A stretch of DNA of 64,000 bases from Siderastrea radians. Taxonomy: Eukaryota; Cnidaria; Anthozoa; Scleractinia; Rhizangiidae. Under the pieces are notes generated by a model, which was not told the DNA's origin, did no database searches, and worked only from the letters and a program-made list of their open reading frames with translations. The stretch spans positions 1,350,001-1,414,000 of the forward strand of contig OZ024898.1 of assembly GCA_964017195.1 (NCBI GenBank), written 5' to 3'. The position numbers were made by a program, and so were the translations under genes. Positions 1-10,063 of this stretch are shown here, in pieces; the stretch's first letter is position 1, and each line of letters opens with the position of its first letter.

Positions 1-2311
1 TGGCTGTTGACTATATTTTGAGATCACGTGACGTGCTAGGTGTCAGGGTCTTTTAGATCTGTCGTCGCCATTTTCAAGTAATCAATAGAGAGAAGACTCT
101 GACAACGAGGTAGCAAGTGTCACTGATTCACTCATTCGTACGAAGAGGTACCCGTCCGACCATCCAAAGAGAGATTGCTATATTAGCAGTCCAGTCCATT
201 GCAATTGTGTTCAGAATAACAAAGCAACGAGCCTTACCTGCCCACCTCCTCCCCATCCCCTCCAACACACCTTCCAAAGTATCATCGAGAAATTGCTTTG
301 AGAGTCCTTGGAACATCCCCTCCTTATCTCCCCGAATTGTTTGGGAAGGAATGCTGGGAGCTTCAGCGTTGGTTCTCTCCCCTTCTTTACAACCACGTGT
401 ATCTCAGCTACATAACATGCAATTTTTTTTATCAGCAAACCTAATAGAGGTGGCAGGACAGTAACCCAACATTGTAGCAAGCCAGGGAGGGCAACCATTC
501 CGATTTTCTTCGAAAGCAACGAAAAACATAGGCACGCAATGCGCGCAGAGCCAATGACGTTTTTTTTTTCACAGTATGGTGAAATTTATCCTGACAACCT
601 ATGGGACTTTACACCTCCGGTAAGTCCCACCCTAACCCCTCAGTCCCCCCCCCCCCACCACCACCACCAAAAAGATCTTGTGGTTATCCACTATAAAACC
701 TGGTAATGATTCAGCAGCGTGACTACGCGGAGTAAAAAAAAACGAAGAAAGCTCTTTGTTTCACGGTTCTTCAAAGAACACAGACAAAAACAAGTAAACT
801 TAAACTCACCGTCGAAAAATACTGCATACATAATTTAGGCAAAGATCAGTGGAAAGGTAACAATTTTACTTCAGAAAGAAATGCAAGTTGCAGTTGAACC
901 TTTTAATTTCTTACTTCTACTGGCGAATATCCAATACTTTTCAGTGCTCATAAACGGTCAACTTTCTAAAGGGTGCCGTTTTGACGCTCTGCGTGATTTG
1001 CGTGACACGCGACTCGCTTTACTTTGTTTAATTTGTAAGGTTTCAGACGTTTCAGGCAACCACTTACGTTCTTAGTACATTGTATTGTCAAAACAGGAGT
1101 CTGCCATCAAACGGCGTTTCTTGTATCCACGATATTTTCGTTCGAAATCGGTTTGAACTAGCGTTTATAAACACGACTGAAATAGTTTTGCAACTATATT
1201 TATTTCCCCTGTTATTTGAAGTTGCTTGCTTTGTAATCAAGTCGGCTATAATAATTTTCGTCTTTTTGCTTCACAAATCGACCAAAGTATGTTTACATTT
1301 GTAACTTTCCCACGGTACAAAGTTATTTTTAGCTCACGTGTTTATTTTGAGTCTCAACCTACAGCCGAATAAATTTCGTTTGCTTTGCCTTCGAACAGTA
1401 CGAAAATGTTCAAATTCAGTTCGCTTTCCAGTAGATCCAACAGGTCTCTGTTAGAATGCTTTGTCACATATCTGTTGTTGTTAATCTTTCGGTACTGTTT
1501 CGGTCGGTTCGAGATGTTTTAAGTGTTGCGTTACATTCCTTATAAGGCTGAAATTACAGCTGTCAACTATGCAAATTTGCTCAACATAGGCTTTACACTT
1601 TAAGCTATGAATAACCCCGAAATAACGTTTAGTATCTTGTTAAGATTTTACTACATCCATCCTCTAATTCCTTGATCACCACTGTGACTTGGATTTTAAT
1701 ACTAGTTTCATTCAAGTTTTTCAGTTTTAAGAATAGCTAGCAACAAGCCGCGCAATTTCCGATTTAGTTTTAAATGGGTTCATGTTTTATAACACGCACT
1801 CAAAAATGACACTGCAAATTTTAGTTTCGCTGTGACCGAGAGATAATCCCGAAAAATTTTATGCTGTTTTACTCTACTCTTTTCACTATCGTTATAAACT
1901 TGGGCTTTAAATATTGTTTCTTTCACTGTTAATTAGGGATCGATGTAACGTTAATTTCCACGTTCTGTTCATACAACATCTCAAATTGGCAAGTCCGTCT
2001 TGTATTTGCTGCTGTGGAAATTTGTACTTCAGCTAAGTAAACACAGGACTACAACGCGAATAAAATCCTGCCAGACCTCACGTACACAAAACAGGCATCC
2101 GAAGTAGATCCACACTTGCGAATGCAAAACACTTCAAAGCCCGGGGGTCTTACTCCCATACCATTAGCTGTATGGGTTTGTGCCGCTGATAAGGTAAGAC
2201 TTTCAGTGTCCCGGTGCACACCCCCACCCATCGTCTCACAGAATATCCCCCAGCCTCACAAATCGTAAGACAAACATCACACGTACGTACAACGTCTATC
2301 GTTGATTTTTA
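1..2311. other. No gene recognised; AT-rich intergenic DNA
   Basis: Short open frames occur on both strands, but none resembles a known family and none has convincing splice signals. There is a C-rich stretch near 645-668. Around 2137-2200 there is a fragment with GGGGGTCTTACTCCC and TGTATGGGTTTGTGCCGC, which resembles the ends of palindromic elements common in coral genomes (from memory, not checked). Nothing else can be supported here. Confidence 0.5.
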
Positions 2312-3656
2312 GGCTCTGACCAGAAGAAGAATGAATAGTATCCCACAATCCTTTGCATTTTCAACTATATTATCAAAATCTGAAGTGACGTCATCAGTCT
2401 CTTGAGGGATCGATAGAATGAGTTTCACTCAAATGGCGGCTGCTTCGTTTGTAACGTGTTAAAACGCAGAATACTCTGTTTCGTAATAACGCGTCTGGGC
2501 TAGTACTACTGCGTACCAATGGAAGAATTTAGTGTTCAGCTGGAAGGTTTTGCCTATGCTGCACTTTATTGCAAGGAAATTTGCTAGAGTTTCCTCGAAA
2601 GTTTGCCCAAATGAAGGGTCTGATTGTTCTCGAAGTACATCGATGATCGGTCAGTTGAAGAACAGTTCGTCGGCTTGTGAAGTCCTACTTGATTCAAATA
2701 AATCGCAGTTGCGACCTCGCCGTGAGTAATATATTGTTAATTGTCATGTACCGATCATCGATTCGAATTTGTTGCTAAAGACGAGATCCAGCGAGTTGTA
2801 TCATGTGTTTACCCGAGGATGTTGTTGATGATTGTAGGCATTGTATTCAAAAATCGCTTCCTCGAATTCTTCCTCGAGTAGTTTTTAAATTTACAGGACA
2901 ATGGACAATTAACTGCAACAATAATTTGCGATCTCGAAGTTTTGTGTCAAACTACTTCAACCATTTCAAGTAGAGACATAAATAGTGATATCTGTCACCC
3001 AGTTGACCATACTCGAGGAGAAAGCAACGGCTAATAACTGGTAATCTTCACGGATCCTTTTGAGCTTATCCAACAAAGCACAAGCAATTAATTCACTCCT
3101 TGCTCGCACGGAAAGCACAATAAAGAAAAAGCGCAATTAGTTAAACTCTACTCTATTACATTTGTCGCGGAATCGCCATGTGAGTTAAAACGTGATACTC
3201 GAAACTGCAGGGATTTGGACCATTTTCGAACCTTCAGAAATTTGAAACTGTCGGGTCACTAAGGGTCACTATAGTACAAAGTTGTCCAAATACCTTCTAA
3301 TTATTCAGATTTTAACTGTTTCTGTAAATTACTCAAGCATATAAAGACCTATCATTAACTACGTGCAACTCATTGAAGCGGTGGTAACGGATGGCGTAAG
3401 ACATTGTTATTCAAATTATCTAAAAAAACCTATTTCTAATGTGCCAAATTCAAAAGAAACAACACCTATTTCATGATGAAAGTTGCAAGTTTGTGTTTTG
3501 AAGTGTGCTATCCTCAGCAAAACGTTTTATCTGTGAAAAAGTCCAAAGCGAAAACAGGCAAAATCCGCCATGTGTCACAACACATTCGCCATCTTCATGA
3601 AATTCCATGAGGCAAAGGATTGTGGGATACCATTGGTTCTTCTTCTGGGCTCTGAC
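2312..3656. repeat. Pair of inverted repeats bounding 1.3 kb
   Basis: About 45 bp at 2312-2356 recur in inverted orientation at 3611-3656, both containing CAGAAGAAGAA and TATCCCACAATCCTTTGC, with a few mismatches. The interval may be a fold-back DNA element, or two unrelated copies of one dispersed repeat. No clear target-site duplication was found. The interior has no recognisable coding sequence. A smaller inverted pair, CATCGATGATCGGT near 2637 and ACCGATCATCGAT near 2750, lies inside. Confidence 0.5.
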
Positions 3657-3700
3657 AGTAGCCATATGACGTCACTAACGTGACGTCATTGGCTAACAAC

Positions 3701-3748
3701 GGTAGTTATTGGCAACGGTGTAAGTAGTTGTTGTTGCCAACAACTACC
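3701..3748. repeat. 16-bp imperfect hairpin
   Basis: GGTAGTTATTGGCAAC at 3701-3716 is followed by GTTGCCAACAACTACC at 3733-3748, an inverted repeat with one mismatch and a 16-nt loop. Two perfect TGACGTCA palindromes lie just upstream at 3667-3674 and 3681-3688. No function can be assigned. Confidence 0.6.
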
Positions 3749-4271
3749 TGCACCCTACAAACGACTTATTGACGCCAACAACAAGAGAGACAAACAATAG
3801 ACAAAAAGACTAATTTTACTAACAATAAACCAACGGACATTTGACTAACAAAAGACGGAGCGAAAGGCACCAATCACGTTTTACAGTCTTGGCAGCCAAT
3901 AACATCACTACGCGAGTTCGTTGACCAATCAGAACAACGACCAGGGTATTATAACATCCGCTGACGATTCACAATTCACTTCACTCTGATAATGACTTCC
4001 GCTAAGGTTGTCAAAACGTCAGTCAATGCCATCACAAACAGTCCTTCTCAGGACTACACTCATCCGGAAGATCATACTTCACCGACTTATGATATTTAGA
4101 GACAGATGCCAGACAAGTAGACGCAATAGTCGAGCGAGAAGCGAAAAACGGCAAGTGCGCGGGAAAATAGCCTGCAGCGCGATCCTCCTCCGCGCGTAGA
4201 GCTTTCAAGTGATAAGGTAACTTCGCAGGCATGTTTCGCTTCTAACTTGACTGTAATAAACATAAACGAAC

Positions 4272-4680
4272 TTAAGACGGATTCCGCTCAACGTTCGAGC
4301 AATAAGTGCAAAAAATATTTACCAAAAAACTACTCATAGCACGGTAACATTTTAAATGCTATTTGAAACATCTCACTCTAGTTCACTTGCCCAAGTGACC
4401 CCGCGATGAAATTCTCAAGCATTCTCAAGAAAATTAATTTCAAATCTCGTAAAAGTATGCTAAAAACGGGCGCCATTTTGTTTTGAACTGACATGAAGCG
4501 TCTTTTTAATTGAAATATGGATAACTTCAAATCCAATTTTCTCTCGCGGGGTCAGCTTGGGAGCAAAAGTAACGATAAGTTCTTCTTATCCGTTCTCAAA
4601 ATGTGACAGTGCTGCAAGTATTTTTTTGGTAACTTAATTTTTGCACTTACTGCTCGAACGTTGAGCGGAAATCGTCTTAA
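4272..4680. mobile_element. TTAA-flanked palindromic MITE
   Basis: About 55 bp at the left end (from 4276, GACGGATTCCGCTCAACG) recur inverted at the right end (ending at 4676 in GAGCGGAAATCGTC), each followed by the tetranucleotide TTAA. TTAA duplications are characteristic of piggyBac-type transposition. The symmetry continues inward (GACCCCGCG against CGCGGGGTC), so the whole 0.4-kb element can fold back on itself. It has no coding capacity and must have been mobilised in trans. It abuts the Penelope-like pair that starts at about 4689. Confidence 0.75.
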
Positions 4681-4739
4681 CATCTCTTAAAACCAATTGC
4701 AAGGCTGATCGGACAGCTAAGAAGGGTAATAATTTTATT

Positions 4740-4782
4740 GCCCAATATTTCGGTGAGACAAAACTCACCTTCATCAGGGGCT
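4740..4782 (-). ncRNA. Hammerhead-ribozyme-like motif, copy 1
   Basis: On the minus strand: GCCC, then the core CTGATGA (4771-4777), an extra A, stem II GGTGAG/CTCACC with a six-base loop, then GAAA, TATT and GGGC. GCCC can pair with GGGC as stem I, and the predicted cleavage lies just before GGGC. This is the type I hammerhead layout with a minimal helix III described for Penelope-like elements. The extra A after CTGATGA departs from the strict consensus. Activity is inferred, not shown. Confidence 0.72.
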
Positions 4783-4916
4783 ATAAAAGCTAAGTAAAAA
4801 TCGAATGAAACGGCTACAAGATTTAAAATGATTAAAATGAAAAGATTAAATATGATTGGTTGACAAACATAGAAAGCGGAAACGTGACTAACAGCTTTTT
4901 TTAAAATAGAAATAGA

Positions 4917-5855
4917 TTAAGTTTCATCTCGTCTGTTTATTCCGTGAGGTTCAAGTGTCTTGCCCTTTGAAATCAAAAATGCTTCTCTGGCTTTACGAAT
5001 GCTGTCCCTGTTCGAGTGAATGAGTTCTAGGGGAATGAGTTCTATGTCGTTGATGGAGTGGCCAGGGAGAATGAAGTGATCTGAAACGGCGGTGGGTTGA
5101 TCAATGTGACGATGGGTGATGGCTTTTTCGATTGCACGTCTGTGTTCCCCAAATCTGTCGCTGAGTTGACGTTTAGTTTCTCCAATGTATTGTACCTTGC
5201 ATCTGGAGCACTGTATCATATAGATGAGATTGGAAGATGAGCAAGAGATGTGATGTAGAATTTGCCTTTGTTCGTTAGTGGAGAAGAAGGTGTAAAACGT
5301 GGTTCCCTCTGTAATGAAAGGACATGTTTTGCACCTACCTCTGTTACAGCGGAAAGCTCCAGGTGTTTTGGGGGGTGGTCTGCGGTGTGTGGCTCTGACT
5401 AGAATGTCACGTAGGTTGTTGCAACGGCGGTAATGATATGAGAGGAGGAGAAGGGAATGCTGCTTTGCATCGCTGTGAAGAACGAAGAATGTTTAGGTTG
5501 TTGAAAATGATTTGACGTATGTTAGGAAGGGCTGGATTAAATGTTACTACAAACGGGATTCTGTTATTCTCTTGTTTCGTAGATGTTTCGAGGGCTTTGC
5601 TGCGTGGAATTTTACGCATTTTCTCCATTTCTTCTTTAAGAAAACGGTGTTGATATCCTCTCTTGATTAAATGTGTTGTGAGTGCATTGGAATGTATGTT
5701 AAAGAACTCATCCGTTGAACAAATTCTTCTAAGTCGTAAGGCCATGCTGAACGGGATTGATTGTTTGGTGTGAGATGGGTGGCAGGATGATTTAAGGAGA
5801 TACTGAAGTTTGTCTGTAGGCTTAACATAAAGGTCAGTTTCTAATCTGCCGTTGA
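4917..5855 (-). pseudogene. Penelope RT C-terminus plus GIY-YIG endonuclease, broken
   Basis: The GIY-YIG part is open at 4917-5219 and shows IQCSRCKVQYIGETKRQLSDR, the YIGETKR signature of Penelope endonucleases, which nick target DNA for target-primed reverse transcription. Upstream, in another frame, 5407-5745 encodes the C-terminal part of the RT (RLRRICSTDEFFN, IPFVVTFNPALPN). The two parts are separated by a one-base frameshift in the run that includes TCATTACCGCC (about 5431-5440 here). The same frameshift is in copy 2. With no RT core and a frameshift, this copy is dead. Confidence 0.8.
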
Positions 5856-5874
5856 TGAAGCAGCTGCTTCACAT

Positions 5875-6957
5875 TCTCCCCTAATTTGGTGGCGTTACAT
5901 CGATGACATCTTCCTCCTCTGGACACATGGCGAAGAAAAATTAAATGATTTTATCACATACTTAAACAACCTACATCCTACAATCAAATTTACCAATTCC
6001 TTCTCCTACAACGAAATCCCTTTCCTTGATGTTAACGTACTGCTCATCAACGGCAGATTAGAAACTGACCTTTATGTTAAGCCTACAGACAAACATCAGT
6101 ATCTCCTTAAATCATCCTGCCACCCATCTCACACCAAACAATCAATCCCGTTCAGCATGGCCTTACGACTTAGAAGAATTTGTTCAACGGATGAGTTCTT
6201 TAACACACGTTCCAACGCACTCACAACACATTTAATCAAGAAGAAATGGGGAAAGTGCGTAAAATTCCACGCAGCAAAGCCCTCGAAACATCTACGAAAC
6301 AAGAGAATAACAGAATCCCGTTTGTAGTAACATTTAATCCAGCCCTTCCTAACATACGTCAAATCATTTTCAACAACCTAAACATTCTTCGTTCTTCACA
6401 GCAATGCAAAGCAGCATTCCCTTCTCCTCCTCTCATATCATTACCGCCGTTGCAACAACCTACGTGACATTCTAGTCAGAGCCACACACCGCAGACCACC
6501 CCCCAAAACACCTGGAGCTTTCCGCTGTAACAGAGGTAGGTGCAAAACATGTCCTTTCATTACAGAGGGAACCACGTTTTACACCTTCTTCTCCACTAAC
6601 GAACAAAGGCAAATTCTACATCACATCTCTTGCTCATCTTCCAATCTCATCTATATGATACAGTGCTCCAGATGCAAGGTACAATACATTGGAGAAACTA
6701 AACGTCAACTCAGCGACAGATTTGGGGAACACAGACGTGCAATCGAAAAGGCCATCACCCATCGTCACATTGATCAACCCACCGCCGTTTCAGATCACTT
6801 CATTCTCCCTGGCCACTCCATCAACGACATAGAACTCATTCCCCTAGAACTCATTCACTCGAACAGGGACAGCATTCGTAAAGCCAGAGAAGCATTTTTG
6901 ATTTCAAAGGGCAAGCCACTTGAACCTCACGGAATAAACAGACGAGATGAAACTTAA
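5875..6957 (+). pseudogene. Penelope RT (YIDD) to GIY-YIG, two frameshifts
   Basis: The reading begins at about 5880 with WWRYIDDIFLLWTHGEE, the YxDD catalytic box of the reverse transcriptase, and continues through LHPTIKFTNSFSYNEIPFLD and the thumb region. A 28-bp deletion relative to copy 1 shifts the frame near 6240, and the frame recovers as the stretch open at 6246-6467. A one-base shift shared with copy 1 (about 6439-6444) then separates RT from the intact GIY-YIG frame at 6655-6957. RT motifs 1-4 are absent because of the 5' truncation. It cannot make a functional protein. Confidence 0.82.
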
Positions 6958-7092
6958 TCTATTTCTATTTTAAAAAAAGCTGTTAGTCACGTTTCCGCTT
7001 TCTATGTTTGTCAACCAATCATATTTAATCTTTTCATTTTAATCATTTTAAATCTTGTAGCCGTTTCATTCGATTTTTACTTAGCTTTTACA

Positions 7093-7134
7093 GCCCCTGA
7101 TGAAGGTGAGTTTTGTCTCACCGAAATATTGGGC
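7093..7134 (+). ncRNA. Hammerhead-ribozyme-like motif, copy 2
   Basis: GCCC (7093-7096), CTGATGA (7097-7103), an extra A, GGTGAG loop CTCACC (7105-7122) as stem II, GAAA (7123-7126), TATT (7127-7130), GGGC (7131-7134). GCCC pairs with GGGC as stem I; helix III would be a single closing pair, as reported for minimal hammerheads in Penelope-like elements. Predicted cleavage is between 7130 and 7131. The motif lies in the 3' non-coding part of the element, where such ribozymes are known to process element RNA. Confidence 0.74.
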
Positions 7135-7365
7135 AATAAAATTATTACCCTTCTTAGCTGTCCGATCAGCCTTGCAATTGGTTTTTTGTAATATTTAACT
7201 AGTTAAATTGTGTTAATGTAAAGTAAGTGATGTCACTTGATTATCGTCTCAAGTTACGGACACGTTTCACTGTGAACTTTGATCGCGACGATCGATACAC
7301 CTCGTGTTTTACTGTCGTTTTATTTGTACGTTTTCTTCGAGTATCCTGAGTTTTTCTTCGACGCT

Positions 7366-8472
7366 ATGTCTTCAAGAAAAGGCAAATGTCCAGGGTGCAA
7401 GACCCCAAAATCTAATCACCACTTCGGTACACCAGGGAAGAACTCTACTGGCCCGAGTGATGGAACGGAGATTCAGGAATCTGAAACGTCCGATGAGCCG
7501 TCAACGTCCGTTCTTTTGGATGCCATCCGCAACCTTTCCTCTCAAATGGAGCACCTCCAAATGCAACACAATGATTTAAAAAAGCAAGTTCAATCGCCTC
7601 AGCATCCTCCGGTTCTCGCCGACCAGGCCAGCAAATCATCCCAACATCCAACTCCACTGACACAGATCGCAACTCCAGCGGCGAATACCACAACGGCGAA
7701 TAACACAAGCTTGTCCGAGAAACTTGCGCAGGCGGCCGCTAAGGGTGAGTATATTGATTTTTCTGATCTTTTATCCACCCTTAGCCCGTTCGCAAATTTG
7801 CCTAACAACGGAAACATCCCAGCCCAGAGCGATATAAACTGTGTTGCTTACGTAATCAAGGCGCCCCGAAAACGCCAAATCGACTCGTTCGACACCTGGT
7901 TACAGGCATGGAACGCATACGAGAAATTAGTTATGACCGCGCAACCATCACGTTACACTGAACTTGCCTCGTATCGCGAACAAATTCAATTTGCCAACCG
8001 TAAATTTCGCTGGCCATCGGTGTATATGTTTGACATCCACTCCCGGATGGCGTGCGCCAAACAAATTCAACTCGGAAGCGCAAGTCTTGACGTCATCGAT
8101 ACCACGCTATATGCAACCGTGTTAGATGCCTCTGCCCTACGCCCTCACCCCCGCCAATGCTCGCGTTGTAAGTCCTTTGACCATTTGGTCAAGGACTGTA
8201 CATTTCTCGCGCAAGACCAGATGGAGGAGACTACACCGCAAAAATCGACCGGATATGGCCTCAGGAACCCCGTCGGTAATCAAAACCTCTCTTGGAAATA
8301 CACCAGGTGGTACTCACCCACAGGCCAAGAGGGATGTAATCTTTACCAGCGAAAAGCCTGCTTCCAAGGTGCCAACTGCAAGCGAGCACACATCTGCAAA
8401 TCTTGTCGGGGGGACCATCCCGAGGCCGATTGCACACTCACTCCCTCGGGTACAATCCCCGTTTCCCATTGA
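7366..8472 (+). CDS. Gag-like protein of the tyrosine-recombinase element
   Basis: The first ATG is at 7366 (MSSRKGKCPGCKTPKSNHHF); the frame is open further upstream but without an ATG. The middle has Ser/Thr/Gln-rich spacer sequence, then a conserved capsid-like segment (DTWLQAWNAYEKLV, ANRKFRWPSVYMFD). Near the C-terminus is a CX2CX4HX4C zinc knuckle (CSRCKSFDHLVKDC, about 8158-8199) and a second Cys/His cluster (CFQGANCKRAHICKSC). This is the layout of DIRS/Ngaro Gag, which packages element RNA. The last part overlaps the RT frame in the +1 frame, implying frameshifting or internal initiation for RT synthesis. Confidence 0.85.
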   Translation: MSSRKGKCPGCKTPKSNHHFGTPGKNSTGPSDGTEIQESETSDEPSTSVLLDAIRNLSSQMEHLQMQHNDLKKQVQSPQHPPVLADQASKSSQHPTPLTQIATPAANTTTANNTSLSEKLAQAAAKGEYIDFSDLLSTLSPFANLPNNGNIPAQSDINCVAYVIKAPRKRQIDSFDTWLQAWNAYEKLVMTAQPSRYTELASYREQIQFANRKFRWPSVYMFDIHSRMACAKQIQLGSASLDVIDTTLYATVLDASALRPHPRQCSRCKSFDHLVKDCTFLAQDQMEETTPQKSTGYGLRNPVGNQNLSWKYTRWYSPTGQEGCNLYQRKACFQGANCKRAHICKSCRGDHPEADCTLTPSGTIPVSH

Positions 8473-10063
8473 CGTATGGCGTGATGCCCTTCGTAATCAC
8501 CCGGACAGTGACTTAGTTAATGAATTATTGCATGATATTGAACATGGCGTTCGTATTGGCTTTCACCAGGATCGTTCGCCCTTGATTTCTCCAAATCACT
8601 TTTCGGCTACGTCAAACCCTACACCCGTCGCTATGGAAATTGAACGGGAGCTTTTATTGAACAGAAAGGCCGGGCCTTTCCTTTCACCCCCTTTTTCGCA
8701 TTTTGTCGGATCGCCGATGGGTGCTATTCCGAAAAAGCACTCGCAGCCTCCTAAATGGCGTATCATAACCGATCTTTCGTGGCCTGCAGGCCAATCCGTC
8801 AACGACACAATTCCTAAAGAACTCTACACGTGCTCTTACGACTCACTGGACAATGCTATCGCCTACCTGAAATTGTTTGGACCCAATGCTCTTATGAGCA
8901 AACTCGATCTTTCCGACGCCTTTCGTCACATCCTGGTGGACCCCCGTGACTGGGAACTCCTAGGATCCACATGGCCGATCGTTACATCCGACGGTTCCAC
9001 ACAAACCGGCTATTTCTTCGATATGTTCCTTCCGTTTGGTCTTCGCAGTTCGCCAGCGCTCTTTCTGAAATTTATTGACGGTTTGCGGTATGCAATGGCG
9101 GACCGTGGTGCCACACCCCTTTGGAATTACTTGGATGACTTTTGGACTTGTGGTCCTCCCGCCCCAGACGACTCCTGCGCTCAGAATCTCGACGTCATGC
9201 TTCGCACTTGCTCTGACATGGGATTCGCGGTCAACCCTGACAAAACGGTTCGCCCTACAACATCCTTGGTTCTCCTTGGAGTTCAACTAGACACCGTAAC
9301 CCAAGAAATGCGCATCGACTCCTCTCGTTTAACGGAAATCATCAACCTACTTCGCACGTGGTCCACTAAACGCCGTTGTACCAAACGACAACTACAATCT
9401 CTTATCGGCAAGTTGCACTTTATTTGCAACGTTTGCCGCCCCGGGAGAACTTTCCTCCGCCGTATGATCGACGTCCTTTGCAAAGCTAATCATCCTACCC
9501 ATCACCTTCGCTTAAACCGCGCCTTTCACATGGACCTTTCATGGTGGAGGATTTTTCTTCCGTCTTGGAACGGCTGCAGCTTTTTCTTCGATGACGAATG
9601 GATCTCGTCTCCACATCTAGAACTTTACACTGACGCCTGTGAATCTGGCTTCGGAGCCTACTTTTCAGGCAACTGGCTGTATGGATCATTTGCGGACAAT
9701 GATATTCCTCATTCCCGATCAATCACGTTTAAAGAACTCTACGCGATTGCTGCAGCGGTCCACACCTGGTCAGACTCGCTCGCTTGTCGCAATATTCTTT
9801 TCCACTGTGATAACTTGTCCGTCGTGCATATTTTGTCTAGCGGTACAAGCAAATGCAGACACATAATGATTCTCCTTCGTTTCTTGTTTTTCATGTGCGC
9901 TCATCACAATATTATGCTACGGGCGAAACACATAAACGGTGTTGATAACAACTGGGCTGACGCTCTTTCTCGTTCGCAGGTCGACAAGTTCCTGGCCTCC
10001 TGTCCTCTGGCCGCTCGTCATCCGACGCCCACGACACCACTTCCCTTAACAAGCTTCAAGTAA
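8126..10063 (+). CDS. Reverse transcriptase-RNase H
   Basis: A 645-residue open frame. The first hundred residues overlap Gag and look non-functional; recognisable homology begins near residue 105. RT motifs: KLDLSDAF (about 258-266), LPFGLRSSP, and YLDD at 335-338 with both catalytic Asp present. RNase H follows: YTDACESGFGAY (Asp about 503), FKELYA (Glu about 537), HCDNLSVVHIL (Asp about 562) and NWADALSRS (Asp about 612), so the full acidic set is visible. There is no methyltransferase extension. The frame is uninterrupted, suggesting recent activity, although the adjoining recombinase is damaged. Confidence 0.92.
   Translation: MPLPYALTPANARVVSPLTIWSRTVHFSRKTRWRRLHRKNRPDMASGTPSVIKTSLGNTPGGTHPQAKRDVIFTSEKPASKVPTASEHTSANLVGGTIPRPIAHSLPRVQSPFPIDVWRDALRNHPDSDLVNELLHDIEHGVRIGFHQDRSPLISPNHFSATSNPTPVAMEIERELLLNRKAGPFLSPPFSHFVGSPMGAIPKKHSQPPKWRIITDLSWPAGQSVNDTIPKELYTCSYDSLDNAIAYLKLFGPNALMSKLDLSDAFRHILVDPRDWELLGSTWPIVTSDGSTQTGYFFDMFLPFGLRSSPALFLKFIDGLRYAMADRGATPLWNYLDDFWTCGPPAPDDSCAQNLDVMLRTCSDMGFAVNPDKTVRPTTSLVLLGVQLDTVTQEMRIDSSRLTEIINLLRTWSTKRRCTKRQLQSLIGKLHFICNVCRPGRTFLRRMIDVLCKANHPTHHLRLNRAFHMDLSWWRIFLPSWNGCSFFFDDEWISSPHLELYTDACESGFGAYFSGNWLYGSFADNDIPHSRSITFKELYAIAAAVHTWSDSLACRNILFHCDNLSVVHILSSGTSKCRHIMILLRFLFFMCAHHNIMLRAKHINGVDNNWADALSRSQVDKFLASCPLAARHPTPTTPLPLTSFK

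Larger units (their letters stand above)
4689..5858 (-). mobile_element. Penelope-like element, copy 1 (5'-truncated)
   Basis: This is the minus-strand half of a large palindrome. Its sequence matches 6048-7185 in inverted orientation over about 1.1 kb with only a handful of differences. Reading leftward it encodes the end of a Penelope reverse transcriptase and a GIY-YIG endonuclease, followed by a non-coding 3' region with a hammerhead-like motif. It is truncated before the YxDD box of the RT, so it cannot be autonomous. The 5' ends of the two copies face each other near 5858, a head-to-head order also seen in the second Penelope-like insertion at 46.6-48.0 kb. Confidence 0.85.
5859..7185 (+). 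mobile_element. Penelope-like element, copy 2 (5'-truncated)
   Basis: This is the plus-strand half of the head-to-head pair. It extends about 190 bp further 5' than copy 1 and so includes the RT YxDD region. The rest mirrors copy 1 base for base apart from scattered substitutions and a 28-bp deletion near 6240. The 3' non-coding region carries the second hammerhead-like motif and ends at GCAATTGG around 7180, the mirror of 4691-4700. A tyrosine-recombinase retrotransposon follows immediately. Confidence 0.85.

Noticed and set aside
117..519. Overlapping open frames on both strands near the left edge
   Set aside because: No family resemblance, no splice context, and composition like the surrounding DNA.
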